In this document: piece by piece, positions 1 to 8,429 of the stretch
Position numbering within the stretch: the first letter of the stretch is position 1
How the letters are laid out: each line of letters opens with the position of its first letter
Assembly (NCBI RefSeq): GCF_002776695.1
Contig: NZ_LFJC01000003.1
Location: 4,391,981 to 4,455,980, forward strand
Source: Bradyrhizobium nitroreducens
GTDB taxonomy: Bacteria; Pseudomonadota; Alphaproteobacteria; Rhizobiales; Xanthobacteraceae
DNA: 64,000 nt
Reading direction: 5' to 3'
Made by a program: the position numbers and the translations under genes
Notes under the pieces: model-generated
The model's input: the letters and a program-made list of their open reading frames with translations, nothing else
Told to the model about the DNA's origin: nothing
The model's database searches: none

Positions 1-1062
1 GCGGTGCAGGACGGCATCGCCAGCGGCGACACCGCCGCGCATGGCAGCCACATCGCGCTGATCCGGCAGATCGGCGAGAAGTTTCTCGCCGCCGATCCCG
101 CCGTGTGGAGCAATCCGCAGAACAGCCAGGCCGTCGTCATCTACCTGCTCAGCGGCGGGGCGCCGCAAATCGTCCGCAAGCTGCCGCGCGACAAGATGAA
201 CGTGGACGAGCGGCTGTTCAACGGCGCGCTCGCTTATGTCGAGGGCCGTCAGGAGGAAGCGCGCGAGCAGCTCAAGGACGTCAAGCCGCGGACGCTGTCC
301 TCGGGCCTCGGCGGACAGGTCGCGCTGGTCCAGGGTGCGTTGTTCGCGCGTGTCGAGGCCTCGCTCGCGATCGAGCGCCTGGACGACGCGCGCCTGCTGC
401 TGCCCGGCACGCTGGTGGAGGAGGCGGCGCTGCGGCGCGAGATCCTGCTGGTGGGGCAGGCGGAGGATTTCGAGAAGTTCGAGTTTCTGACGCTGGCCTA
501 TCTCCGCCACTACCGCAACTCGATCTATGCCGGCGATTTCTGGCAGCGCTTCTCCACCGGTCTGACGCAATCAAGCCTGGCGCTCGACGAACGCCGCTTC
601 GCGCGGATCGCGGCCCTGCTGGAGCAGATCGATCGGGGAAGCCGCCTCAAGCTCTATCTGGTGATCGCGCGCGCCGCGATGGTGCGCGGACACCTGGCCG
701 TGACGCGGCTCGCCGGCGAACGGGTGCTCACGCTCAGCGCTGATGCCTCGGCGGACCGCGAACGGGCGCATTTCTTCCGCGGCGCGGCGCGGGCACTCGC
801 CGACGAATATGACGGCGGCCTCGCCGAGTTGAAGGCGGTCGACCGGTCGAAGCTGCCAGAGCGCGACCTGCCCCTGTTCAACGCCACGGTGCAGCTCGCG
901 CTCGATGTTCGCAAGCCGCTTCCGGGCGAATCCGCCACTGCAACCGACAAGCCTCCGGTAACGCCGGCGCGCCTCGATCTGGCGTCATCAACCGCGACGC
1001 TCGCGCGCGCGCAGAAGCAGCTCCGCGAGCTCGAACTCTTCACCAGGGATCGCCGTCCATGA
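1..1062 (+). CDS. motC: Flagellar motor/chemotaxis protein MotC, 5' partial
   Basis: The reading frame is open from the first base, so the true start and export signal lie upstream of the window; about 353 residues are present. In rhizobia MotC is a periplasmic partner of MotB and is needed for flagellar rotation. The sequence shown is a helical, Ala/Leu/Arg-rich repeat-like protein with no membrane segment, consistent with MotC. Its stop overlaps the start of the next gene (ATGA), which is the hook-length protein MotD/FliK. The motB-motC-motD order is the rhizobial arrangement. The identification leans on this order as well as on protein character. Confidence 0.82.
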   Translation, partial: AVQDGIASGDTAAHGSHIALIRQIGEKFLAADPAVWSNPQNSQAVVIYLLSGGAPQIVRKLPRDKMNVDERLFNGALAYVEGRQEEAREQLKDVKPRTLSSGLGGQVALVQGALFARVEASLAIERLDDARLLLPGTLVEEAALRREILLVGQAEDFEKFEFLTLAYLRHYRNSIYAGDFWQRFSTGLTQSSLALDERRFARIAALLEQIDRGSRLKLYLVIARAAMVRGHLAVTRLAGERVLTLSADASADRERAHFFRGAARALADEYDGGLAELKAVDRSKLPERDLPLFNATVQLALDVRKPLPGESATATDKPPVTPARLDLASSTATLARAQKQLRELELFTRDRRP

Positions 1063-2402
1063 CCAAGCTCACGGGAACCTCCGGACAGCTCTTCTCGGGT
1101 CTTGCCGAGAGCCTCAACATGCGGGGAACGTCGCGCTCGGCCAAGAGCGCCGGGGGTAAGTCTCAGTCCAGCTCCTCGTTCAACGACCTGCTCCATACCG
1201 TCTCGCACCTTGCCAAGCAGGCTCTGAACGACGGCGGCAGCGAGACGACGGCAAAGCCCGGAACGTTGCGTACGCGTCTGGCTCACCCGGGCGAGGCGGA
1301 GAAGCCGAAAACCGCGGTGGTGCCGGAGCGCGTCGCAGCGTCGGAGCACGCAAAGTCCAGCGAAGAGCCGTCCGACAAGACGACCGACAAGCCCTCGGAG
1401 AAGCAACGCCGCGTCGATCATGCCGCCAAGCCGGACGTCCAGGCCCCGTCGAATACTGCCGTGGTGATCGGACAGGAGATCGCCGCCGCCCCTGCCGTGA
1501 AGCCGCAGATGCAGTTGCAGTCGGCCGACAAGGACGCGCCCGCGCGCGAGGAGGGGCCGTCCACGAAGCGCGAGGTTCAGGGTGCGAAGGCGGCGGCGAC
1601 GACCGAGACCGCTTCACCCGATGATGCTCCGGCCGCCGCGCGGCCGCGGGGCGCGGCCTCGCAAGTGGCGGCCGCGCCCCAACCCCTGCCTGCACAGGAC
1701 AGTGAGCCGTCGGGCGCGATGCCCGCGACAGCAGGCTTCGAAGCGGTCACGGCCAATGTCGAGCGCGCCGCCAGGGCCGCGGGGCGCGAGGCGTTGCCAG
1801 AACCGATCAAAGTCACGGTGGTCCAGCAGGAGACCCATCTGCCTCCGGCGCAGTTCAGCGCCCCGCAGCAGGTCGCGAGCGCCGTCGTCGCCGAGCTGAA
1901 GGAGTCCGCAAGCCCTGCGGCGTCCGCCGCGCCGGATCTCACGGCGTCCCAGACCAATGCGCCGGATCAGCCGCTGAAGATCCTGACACTCAATCTGGAG
2001 CCGCCCGCGCTCGGCAACGTCACCGTGCGCCTTCGTCTCGTCGGCACCGAAGTGTCCATCCATCTAGCGGCCGAGCGCAAGGACACCAGCCAGATGCTGG
2101 ACCAGCAGCGCGATTCGATCCGCGATCTGATGCAATCGGCAGGCTACGTGGCCGACGTCGCGCCCGTGCAGCACGGCTCGCTGGACGGATTCCAGAGCGG
2201 CTCGGGCCAGTCGCAGCCGCAGTTCTCGGGCCAGCAACAGCCGTCATCGCAGTCGCAGGGAGCGTTCAGCGGCGCCGGCAATTCGTCGGGACAATCCGAC
2301 GGTAACGCAAGGCAAGCCCGGCCGGAGCGCCAGTCCAACCAGGAGACGCGTCATGACCAGGAATTGGGCCAGCAGAATCGCCGCGGCCCTGTTTATCTGT
2401 AA
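1059..2402 (+). CDS. fliK: Flagellar hook-length control protein FliK (rhizobial MotD)
   Basis: FliK measures hook length and switches the export apparatus from hook to filament substrates. The first ~300 residues are low-complexity, rich in Ala, Lys, Glu, Pro and Ser, as expected of the secreted ruler part. The conserved FliK C-terminal domain is visible at about 305-375 (LNLEPPALGNVTVRLRL, then IHLAAE and a QMLDQQRDSIRDLMQ stretch). It ends in a Gln/Ser/Gly-rich tail. The start overlaps motC by 4 bp, and its 3' end overlaps the downstream transglycosylase by 50 bp, so it is in a tightly coupled operon. In rhizobia this gene was first named motD. Confidence 0.88.
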   Translation: MTKLTGTSGQLFSGLAESLNMRGTSRSAKSAGGKSQSSSSFNDLLHTVSHLAKQALNDGGSETTAKPGTLRTRLAHPGEAEKPKTAVVPERVAASEHAKSSEEPSDKTTDKPSEKQRRVDHAAKPDVQAPSNTAVVIGQEIAAAPAVKPQMQLQSADKDAPAREEGPSTKREVQGAKAAATTETASPDDAPAAARPRGAASQVAAAPQPLPAQDSEPSGAMPATAGFEAVTANVERAARAAGREALPEPIKVTVVQQETHLPPAQFSAPQQVASAVVAELKESASPAASAAPDLTASQTNAPDQPLKILTLNLEPPALGNVTVRLRLVGTEVSIHLAAERKDTSQMLDQQRDSIRDLMQSAGYVADVAPVQHGSLDGFQSGSGQSQPQFSGQQQPSSQSQGAFSGAGNSSGQSDGNARQARPERQSNQETRHDQELGQQNRRGPVYL

Positions 2403-2934
2403 TGCCGGCACCGCGGCGGCGGCGACCGACGGCGCGCGCCCCTGCGAGCGCGAGATGGCGCGCGCGGCCCAGCAGCACGGGATTCCGCTCGGCATTCTCT
2501 ACGCGGTCGGCCTCACCGAGACCGGCCGGCGCGGCGCGCTGCATCCTTACGCGCTCGGGGCCGACGGCCAGACCGTGTTCGCCAAGGACCTCGACGACGC
2601 GATGGCGAATTTCGAGGCGATACGCGGCAAGGGGATCAAGCTGATCGATCTCGGCTGCATGCAGATCAACCACTATTTCCACGGCGACAAGTTCAATTCG
2701 GTGCGGGCGATGTTCGATCCCGCCAGGAACGTCGACTATGCCGCGCGGTTCCTGAAGGAGCTGAAGCAGCGCGAGGGCAGCTGGACCATGGCGGTCGCGC
2801 GCTACAATGCCGGCCCCAACAACCAGCCGGCGCAGAAGCGCTACGTCTGCCACATCGTCGCGCATCTCGTCTCCAGCGGCTTCGGCGCGTGGACCGACAA
2901 GGCGCGCTCGTTCTGTCAGCCGAAGGCGACGTGA
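2353..2934 (+). CDS. Exported lytic transglycosylase (SLT domain) of the flagellar operon
   Basis: A 193-residue protein with an N-terminal signal peptide (residues 1 to about 23, ending GTAAAA). It carries an SLT-type lysozyme-like domain: a putative catalytic Glu in GLTETGR (about 57), the DLGCMQIN motif near 99-106, and AVARYNAGP near 154. These match the ES/GLMQ/AYNAG motifs of the transglycosylase family, although the Ser after the catalytic Glu is Thr here. It probably opens peptidoglycan so the flagellar rod can pass. FlgJ further downstream lacks a muramidase domain, so this enzyme may supply that activity. It overlaps fliK by 50 bp in another frame. Confidence 0.85.
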   Translation: MTRNWASRIAAALFICNAGTAAAATDGARPCEREMARAAQQHGIPLGILYAVGLTETGRRGALHPYALGADGQTVFAKDLDDAMANFEAIRGKGIKLIDLGCMQINHYFHGDKFNSVRAMFDPARNVDYAARFLKELKQREGSWTMAVARYNAGPNNQPAQKRYVCHIVAHLVSSGFGAWTDKARSFCQPKAT

Positions 2935-3054
2935 CGTGACGAACTGAAGCAACGACCGATGGCGCGACGACAAGTTGTGCATCGTCCCCAATCATCAGCC
3001 CCGCGCAAGCAAGAACCCGCATTGTAGCTGCAACCTACCAAAGGAGCCCCCTTC

Positions 3055-4284
3055 ATGAGCCTGTATGGTGTTATGCGCACCGGCGTTTCCGGGATGAACG
3101 CGCAGTCCAACAAGCTGTCGACGGTCTCGGACAACATCGCCAACGTCAACACGACCGGCTACAAGCGGGCTTCCACCGAATTCTCCTCGCTGATCCTGAA
3201 GAGCGGCTCCGGCAATTACGATTCCGGCGCGGTCGAGACCACGGTCCGCTACGCCATCTCCGATCCCGGCAACTATCACTTCACGACGTCGACGACGGAT
3301 CTCGCGGTCCAGGGCAATGGCTTCTTCGTGGTGCAGGACGCGAACGGAAACAACTTCCTGACCCGCGCTGGCGCGTTCGTGCCCGACAATACCGGCAACC
3401 TCGTCAACACCGCCGGCTTCCAGCTGATGGGCTACAACATCGCGAACGGCGCCGTCCCCACCGTCGCCGCCAACGGCTTCGGCGGCCTGCAGGTCATCAA
3501 CGTCAACCAGATGGCGCTGCAGGCTGCGCCGTCCACCAAGGCGACCGTCGCCGCCAACCTCGATCCGAGCGCAACCGCGATCGCAGCCCCGGCGGGGCCC
3601 GCCAACTACACCTCGAAGACGTCGATGGTGACCTACGACAATATCGGCAATGCCGTGACGCTCGACGTCTACGCCGCCAAGACGGGCGCCAACACCTGGG
3701 ACATCCAGGTCTATAACGGCGCAACCGCGCTGACGACGGCCGGCCCCGCAACCACGTTTACCTTCGACGTCACCGCGACCGGCAAGGGTAAGCTCGCCGC
3801 GGCGAGCCCGACGTCGCTCTCGGTCGCGATCCCCGGCGGCTCGGCCGCCTTCAACATCGATATGTCGGCCATGACCCAGGTCGCTGCCGCCTTCGACTTC
3901 AAGGCGACCGTCGACGGCAACGCTCCGTCCGCGGTCGAGAAGGTGAACATCGACGACAAGGGCATCGTCACCGCCGTGCTCAAGAACGGCACCACGCTGC
4001 CGAGCTTCCAGATCGCGCTCGCCACCGTGCCGAGCCCGGACCACCTGACGCCCGAGGTCGGAAACGTCTATTCGCCCAATCTGGAGTCGGGAAACGTCCA
4101 GGTCGGCCTCGCCGGCCAGGGCGGTCTCGGCACCGTGAAATCCGGTGCATTGGAAGATTCCAACGTCGATCTCGCGGACGAGCTGACCTCGATGATCGAG
4201 GCCCAGCGCGGCTTCACCGCCAACTCGAAATCGTTCCAGACCGGTGCCGACCTGCTGGACGTCGTCGTCAACCTGAAGCGCTGA
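3055..4284 (+). CDS. flgE: Flagellar hook protein FlgE
   Basis: The 409-residue hook subunit. The N-terminal rod/hook motif is clear (MRTGVSGMNAQSNKLSTVSDN, then IANVNTTGYKR). The C-terminus has the family motif LTSMIEAQRGFTANSKSFQT followed by a short coiled-coil end. The middle is Ala/Thr-rich and variable, and is surface-exposed in hooks. The start is set by a good ribosome site (aaaggagc) ahead of the ATG. A 120-bp gap from the transglycosylase is the largest in the first half of the operon, so an internal promoter is possible but not evident. Confidence 0.96.
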   Translation: MSLYGVMRTGVSGMNAQSNKLSTVSDNIANVNTTGYKRASTEFSSLILKSGSGNYDSGAVETTVRYAISDPGNYHFTTSTTDLAVQGNGFFVVQDANGNNFLTRAGAFVPDNTGNLVNTAGFQLMGYNIANGAVPTVAANGFGGLQVINVNQMALQAAPSTKATVAANLDPSATAIAAPAGPANYTSKTSMVTYDNIGNAVTLDVYAAKTGANTWDIQVYNGATALTTAGPATTFTFDVTATGKGKLAAASPTSLSVAIPGGSAAFNIDMSAMTQVAAAFDFKATVDGNAPSAVEKVNIDDKGIVTAVLKNGTTLPSFQIALATVPSPDHLTPEVGNVYSPNLESGNVQVGLAGQGGLGTVKSGALEDSNVDLADELTSMIEAQRGFTANSKSFQTGADLLDVVVNLKR

Positions 4285-4318
4285 ATTCCTCAGCGCTCGT
4301 CTCGGGTAAGAGCACTTC

Positions 4319-5794
4319 ATGTCCATCACCGGCGCCCTCAACTCCGCCCGCTCCTCGCTCATGGCGTCGGGCATCCAGTCGGCGACGATCTCGCGCAACA
4401 TCGCCGGGGCAAGTGCCCCCGGCTATTCGCGCAAGCTCACCATGCTGGACAATTTTCCCGGCGCAGGCGTCTATGTCGCCGCGATCCAGCGCGCCGCCTC
4501 GTCCGGCCTCTATACCAACGTCCTGATCGCGACGTCCTCGTCCGCCAAGCAGAGCGTGATCTATGACGGTCTGCAGAAGATCGCGGCATCGACGGTGGAT
4601 GATCCCGAGCTCGAGCAATCGCCCACCGCCCAGCTCAACAAGCTGAAGCAGGCGCTGCAGCAATACGCCAACTCCACCGACAATGCGACCTTGGCACAAT
4701 CCGCCGTGACGTCCGCCAAGGACATGGTGACCGCGCTCAACCAGGCCACCAAGACCGTGCAGTCGGTCCGCGAGCAGGCGGACGCCGACATGGCGACGTC
4801 GGTCAGCAACATCAACCAGCTGCTCACCCAGTTCCAGACCGTCAACACCGCGATCGTGAAGGGCACGATCACCGGCGACGACGTCACCGACTATCTCGAC
4901 CAGCGCGACAGCATCGTCTCGAAGCTGTCGCAGGAGCTCGGCGTCACCATGTCGCTGCGTCCCAATGGGGATGCGGCGCTCTATACCGACAGCGGTGTCG
5001 TGCTGTTCGACAAGACGGCGCGGACGGTGAGCTTCGCGCCGACCAACGCCTACACGGCCGGCACCACCGGCAATGCCGTCTTCATCGACGGCGTGCCCGT
5101 GACCGGTGCCAATTCCGTCATGCCGCTCAAATCCGGCAAACTCGCCGGCCTTGCCCAGCTGCGCGACCAGGACACGGTGACGTATCAGAGCCAGCTCGAC
5201 GAAGTCGCGCGCGGCCTGATCGACGCCTTCAAGGAAGTCGATCAGTCCGGCGCCGCGCTGCCCGACGTGCCCGGCCTCTTCACCTATCCCGGAGCGCCCG
5301 CGATGCCCGCGAGCGCCACGATCTCGGTCGGCCTCGCCGGTACGATCTCGGTCGCCGCGTCGGTCGATCCGGCCGCGGGCGGCAATCCCAATCTGCTGCG
5401 CGACGGTGCCATCAGCGGCAACTCCGCCTACAATTACAACACGACCGGCAACGCCGGCTTCTCGACGCGTCTCCAGCAGCTGATCGACAACATGAACGCG
5501 CCGCAGCCGTTCGACGTCACGGCGCAAGGCAAGCCGAGCGGCAGCGTGATCGAGTTCGCCTCGTCATCGGCGAGCTGGATCGAAAGCCATCGCAAGACCG
5601 CGGACGCCAACGTGCAGTACCAGAACACGCTGCTCGACCGCAGCACCGCGGCGCTGTCCAACGTCGCCGGCGTCAACATGGACGACGAGATGTCGTTGAT
5701 GCTCCAGGTCGAGCGCACCTATTCGGCCTCGTCGAAGATCATTTCGACCGTCGACCAGATGTTGCAGAGCCTGCTGGCTGCCGTGGGGAATTAA
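4319..5794 (+). CDS. flgK: Flagellar hook-associated protein 1, FlgK
   Basis: A 491-residue hook-filament junction protein. It begins with the expected amphipathic N-terminal helix (ALNSARSSLMASGIQSATIS) followed by RNIAGASAPGYSRK, the FlgK form of the NxxNxxTPGY motif. The C-terminal helix ends with the family signature MSLMLQVERTYSASSKIISTVDQM. It assembles on FlgE and receives FlgL, encoded 3 bp downstream. Its length is normal for alphaproteobacteria. Confidence 0.94.
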   Translation: MSITGALNSARSSLMASGIQSATISRNIAGASAPGYSRKLTMLDNFPGAGVYVAAIQRAASSGLYTNVLIATSSSAKQSVIYDGLQKIAASTVDDPELEQSPTAQLNKLKQALQQYANSTDNATLAQSAVTSAKDMVTALNQATKTVQSVREQADADMATSVSNINQLLTQFQTVNTAIVKGTITGDDVTDYLDQRDSIVSKLSQELGVTMSLRPNGDAALYTDSGVVLFDKTARTVSFAPTNAYTAGTTGNAVFIDGVPVTGANSVMPLKSGKLAGLAQLRDQDTVTYQSQLDEVARGLIDAFKEVDQSGAALPDVPGLFTYPGAPAMPASATISVGLAGTISVAASVDPAAGGNPNLLRDGAISGNSAYNYNTTGNAGFSTRLQQLIDNMNAPQPFDVTAQGKPSGSVIEFASSSASWIESHRKTADANVQYQNTLLDRSTAALSNVAGVNMDDEMSLMLQVERTYSASSKIISTVDQMLQSLLAAVGN

Positions 5795-5797
5795 GTC

Positions 5798-6844
5798 ATG
5801 ATGAGCGCGAACTACATCTCGACCTTGATGCTGTCGTCGTCGTTGAGGTCGTCGATCACGAACAACCAGAGCGCGCTGACCAAGGCCTCGAAGGAGGCGA
5901 CCACCGGCCGCTTCGCCGATGTCGGCCTGGAGCTTGGCACGGGAACGGGCCGCGACGTGGCGCTGCGGGCCGATTTCAACTTCGCCGACCAGCTCGTCGA
6001 CACCAACGAGCTGGTGTCGGGGCGCCTCGACGTGACGCAGAACCGGATCACTCAGCTCGGCACGACCGCCTCGGAATTCCTCAAGAACCTGATCGCGGCC
6101 CGCGACGCCGACAGCGGCGCGAAGATCATCCTGCCGAGCGCGTCCGCGAACCTTCAGGACCTGATCGGTGCGCTCAACGTCTCCTACAACGGCTCGTATC
6201 TGTTCGGCGGCATCAATACGCAGACCGTGCCGGTCGCGAACTACACCGCCGGATCGACCAGCAAGAACCAGGTCGACGCAGACTTCCTGGCGACGTTCGG
6301 CTTCTCGCAGTCCGCGGCGGGCGTGAGCACGATCACGCCGGCGCAGATGCAGAACTTCCTCGACAACAATCTCGATCCGGAGTTCGCAAGCCCCGCCTGG
6401 AACACCAACTGGTCGACGGCAACGGATCAGACGCTGTCGAGCCGCATCTCCACGACCGAGGTCGTCGACAGCTCCGTCAGCGCCAACCAGCCCGGCTTCC
6501 GTAAGCTGGCCGAGGCCTACACCATGCTCACCGACCTCGGCAACACCAGCCTGAGCAAGGACACGTTCCAGGTCGTCGTCGACAAGGCCATCGGTCTCGT
6601 CAGCGGCGCGATCAACGATCTCGCCGTGCTCGGCGGTACCGTCGGCTCGATCCAGCAACGGCTCACCGGCGCATCCGAGAAGCTGAAGATCCAGAAGGAC
6701 ATTCTCAACAACCAGATCGTCAAACTGGAGGCGGTCGACCCGACCGAGGCCTCGGTCCGGGTCAACACCTTGCAGACCCAGATCAAGACGGCGCTCGCGC
6801 TGACCTCGCAGCTCCAGCAGATCAGCCTCATCAACTATCTCTAG
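5798..6844 (+). CDS. flgL: Flagellar hook-associated protein FlgL (HAP3)
   Basis: A 348-residue flagellin-family protein. The N-terminal D0/D1 helices and a C-terminal TEASVRVNTLQTQIKTALAL...QQISLINYL end fit FlgL, as does its place right after flgK. It forms the second junction layer between hook and filament. There are two adjacent ATG codons (5798 and 5801); either could be used. No flagellin gene is in the window, so filament genes must lie elsewhere, probably upstream. Confidence 0.93.
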   Translation: MMSANYISTLMLSSSLRSSITNNQSALTKASKEATTGRFADVGLELGTGTGRDVALRADFNFADQLVDTNELVSGRLDVTQNRITQLGTTASEFLKNLIAARDADSGAKIILPSASANLQDLIGALNVSYNGSYLFGGINTQTVPVANYTAGSTSKNQVDADFLATFGFSQSAAGVSTITPAQMQNFLDNNLDPEFASPAWNTNWSTATDQTLSSRISTTEVVDSSVSANQPGFRKLAEAYTMLTDLGNTSLSKDTFQVVVDKAIGLVSGAINDLAVLGGTVGSIQQRLTGASEKLKIQKDILNNQIVKLEAVDPTEASVRVNTLQTQIKTALALTSQLQQISLINYL

Positions 6845-6900
6845 AGTCGGGGCTCGTAAATTTTGTCCTGTTATTCAGTCTCCTGCGCAGAGTGGTTCTG

Positions 6901-7245
6901 ATGACGTTTGAAGCCTATGAAGCGGTCGTCGACGAGAGTGGCTACGAGGCGCGGGGGCGCGAGCGGCAGGCGCTCAGTCTCGGCATCGACCGGCTCGAGC
7001 GCCTCCAGAGAGGGCGCTTCAGCCTCGAGGATCTGGTCGAGAGCCTGCTCTATGTGCGGCGGCTGTGGACGATCTTCATCGAGGATCTCTCGCATCCTGA
7101 AAACGGGCTGCCGGAAAAGCTGCGCGCCGACATCATCTCGATCGGCCTGTGGGTCGTCAAGGAAGCCGATCGCCTTCGCGAGGAGAGATCGAACGACGTG
7201 ATGCAGCTCATCGAAATCAACCGCCTGATCCGAGACGCTCTTTGA
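6901..7245 (+). CDS. flaF: Flagellin biosynthesis regulator FlaF
   Basis: A 114-residue protein starting MTFEAYEAVV. FlaF is a small cytoplasmic alphaproteobacterial protein that promotes flagellin synthesis or secretion and works against FlbT. The motifs RERQALSLGIDRL and the C-terminal LIEINRLIRDAL are typical of the family. A GTG at 6892 is an alternative start that adds three residues; I prefer the ATG. Its stop shares a base with the flbT start, indicating translational coupling. Confidence 0.9.
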   Translation: MTFEAYEAVVDESGYEARGRERQALSLGIDRLERLQRGRFSLEDLVESLLYVRRLWTIFIEDLSHPENGLPEKLRADIISIGLWVVKEADRLREERSNDVMQLIEINRLIRDAL

Positions 7246-7655
7246 TGAAAGTCTCCTTGCGGGCCGGCGAACGGATCTACATCAACGGCGCGGTGCTGCG
7301 CGTGGACCGCAAGGTCTCCGTCGAGCTCGTCAACGACGTGATGTTCCTGCTGGAAGGGCAGGTCATGCAGGCCTCCGACGCCACCACGGCGCTGCGGCAG
7401 CTCTATTTCATCGTCCAGCTCATGCTGATGAACCCGACCGACATCCGCGACGCCGCGGCGCTCTACACGCAGCATTACGCGGCCCTGTGTGCCGTGTGCG
7501 AGAGCCGCGAGATGCTGGAGGGGCTCGGCGCGGTCGACGAGCTGGTCCAGGCGACACGTTACTTCGAGGCGCTCAAGCGGATCCGAGCCCTGTTCCCGGT
7601 GGAGCAGGCCATCCTGGCCGGCGCGACCCCCATTTCCCCCGTCGAGGCTGCCTGA
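7245..7655 (+). CDS. flbT: Flagellin mRNA-binding repressor FlbT
   Basis: A 136-residue protein starting MKVSLRAGERIYINGAVLR, the characteristic FlbT N-terminus. FlbT acts after transcription in Caulobacter, Brucella and rhizobia, binding flagellin mRNA leaders to control their stability or translation. The start ATG overlaps the flaF stop (TGATG), and a longer upstream reading frame exists only because it runs through flaF. The flaF-flbT-flgD order is the standard rhizobial one. Confidence 0.93.
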   Translation: MKVSLRAGERIYINGAVLRVDRKVSVELVNDVMFLLEGQVMQASDATTALRQLYFIVQLMLMNPTDIRDAAALYTQHYAALCAVCESREMLEGLGAVDELVQATRYFEALKRIRALFPVEQAILAGATPISPVEAA

Positions 7656-7669
7656 CAGCGGAGAGACAC

Positions 7670-8089
7670 ATGAACGTCACCAGCGCGACCGATACGACCG
7701 GCAAGTCCAATACGACCAACACGACCACGACGACGTCGGGCAGCGGCGTCGACTACAATACGTTTCTTCAGCTCCTCATCGCCGAGATGAAGAACCAGGA
7801 TCCGACCAATCCGATGGACACCTCGCAATATATGAGCCAGTTCGCCCAGCTCTCGACGGTCGAGCAGGCGATGCAGACCAATTCGAAGCTCGACGCGCTG
7901 CTGTCGTCGCAGTCCTTGTCCCAGGCCAACAGCCTGATTGGCAAGACCGTCAGCTTCACCGATTCCACCGGCGCCAGCTTCAGCGGCAAGGTCGTCTCGG
8001 TCGCCATCAACAGCGACGGCTCCATCGCGACCCTCCAGGACGGCACCAAGGTTGCCGTCGGACCCGGCCTCACGATCAGCCAGTCATGA
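7670..8089 (+). CDS. flgD: Flagellar hook assembly scaffold FlgD
   Basis: A 139-residue hook-capping protein. After a Thr-rich N-terminal tail it shows the FlgD signature VDYNTFLQLLIAEMKNQDP, then MDTSQYMSQFAQLSTVEQ. The protein is short because it lacks the large Ig-like C-terminal domains of enteric FlgD; short forms are common in rhizobia. A clear ribosome site (ggagag) precedes the ATG. Its stop overlaps fliQ by 4 bp. Confidence 0.94.
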   Translation: MNVTSATDTTGKSNTTNTTTTTSGSGVDYNTFLQLLIAEMKNQDPTNPMDTSQYMSQFAQLSTVEQAMQTNSKLDALLSSQSLSQANSLIGKTVSFTDSTGASFSGKVVSVAINSDGSIATLQDGTKVAVGPGLTISQS

Positions 8090-8352
8090 ACGAGCGGGAC
8101 GCTCTCGACATCGTCCAGGCGGCGATCTGGACCATCATCGTCGCCTCCGGGCCTGCGGTCTGCGCCGCGATGCTGGTCGGCACCCTGATCGCGCTGATCC
8201 AGGCCCTGACCCAGATCCAGGAGGTGACGCTGACCTTCGTTCCGAAGATCATCGTCATCCTGCTCGTCGTTGCCGTCTCCGGCTCCTTCATCGGCGCGCA
8301 TCTCTCCACCTTCACCGAGATGGTCTATTCGCGGATCGAGCACGGCTTCTGA
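8086..8352 (+). CDS. fliQ: Flagellar export gate protein FliQ
   Basis: An 88-residue inner-membrane protein with two hydrophobic hairpin helices (about 15-38 and 48-72) and the family motif IALIQALTQIQEVTLTFVPKI. FliQ, with FliP and FliR, forms the core of the type III export gate. It starts inside the flgD stop (ATGA). A 77-bp non-coding gap follows before flhA. Confidence 0.95.
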   Translation: MNERDALDIVQAAIWTIIVASGPAVCAAMLVGTLIALIQALTQIQEVTLTFVPKIIVILLVVAVSGSFIGAHLSTFTEMVYSRIEHGF

Positions 8353-8429
8353 TCCGGACGGCGATCCGCCACCATCCCCGCGTAAGCTTTGCACGGCAGA
8401 TTGGGGGCGGACCCCTCTGCCGGTGACCC

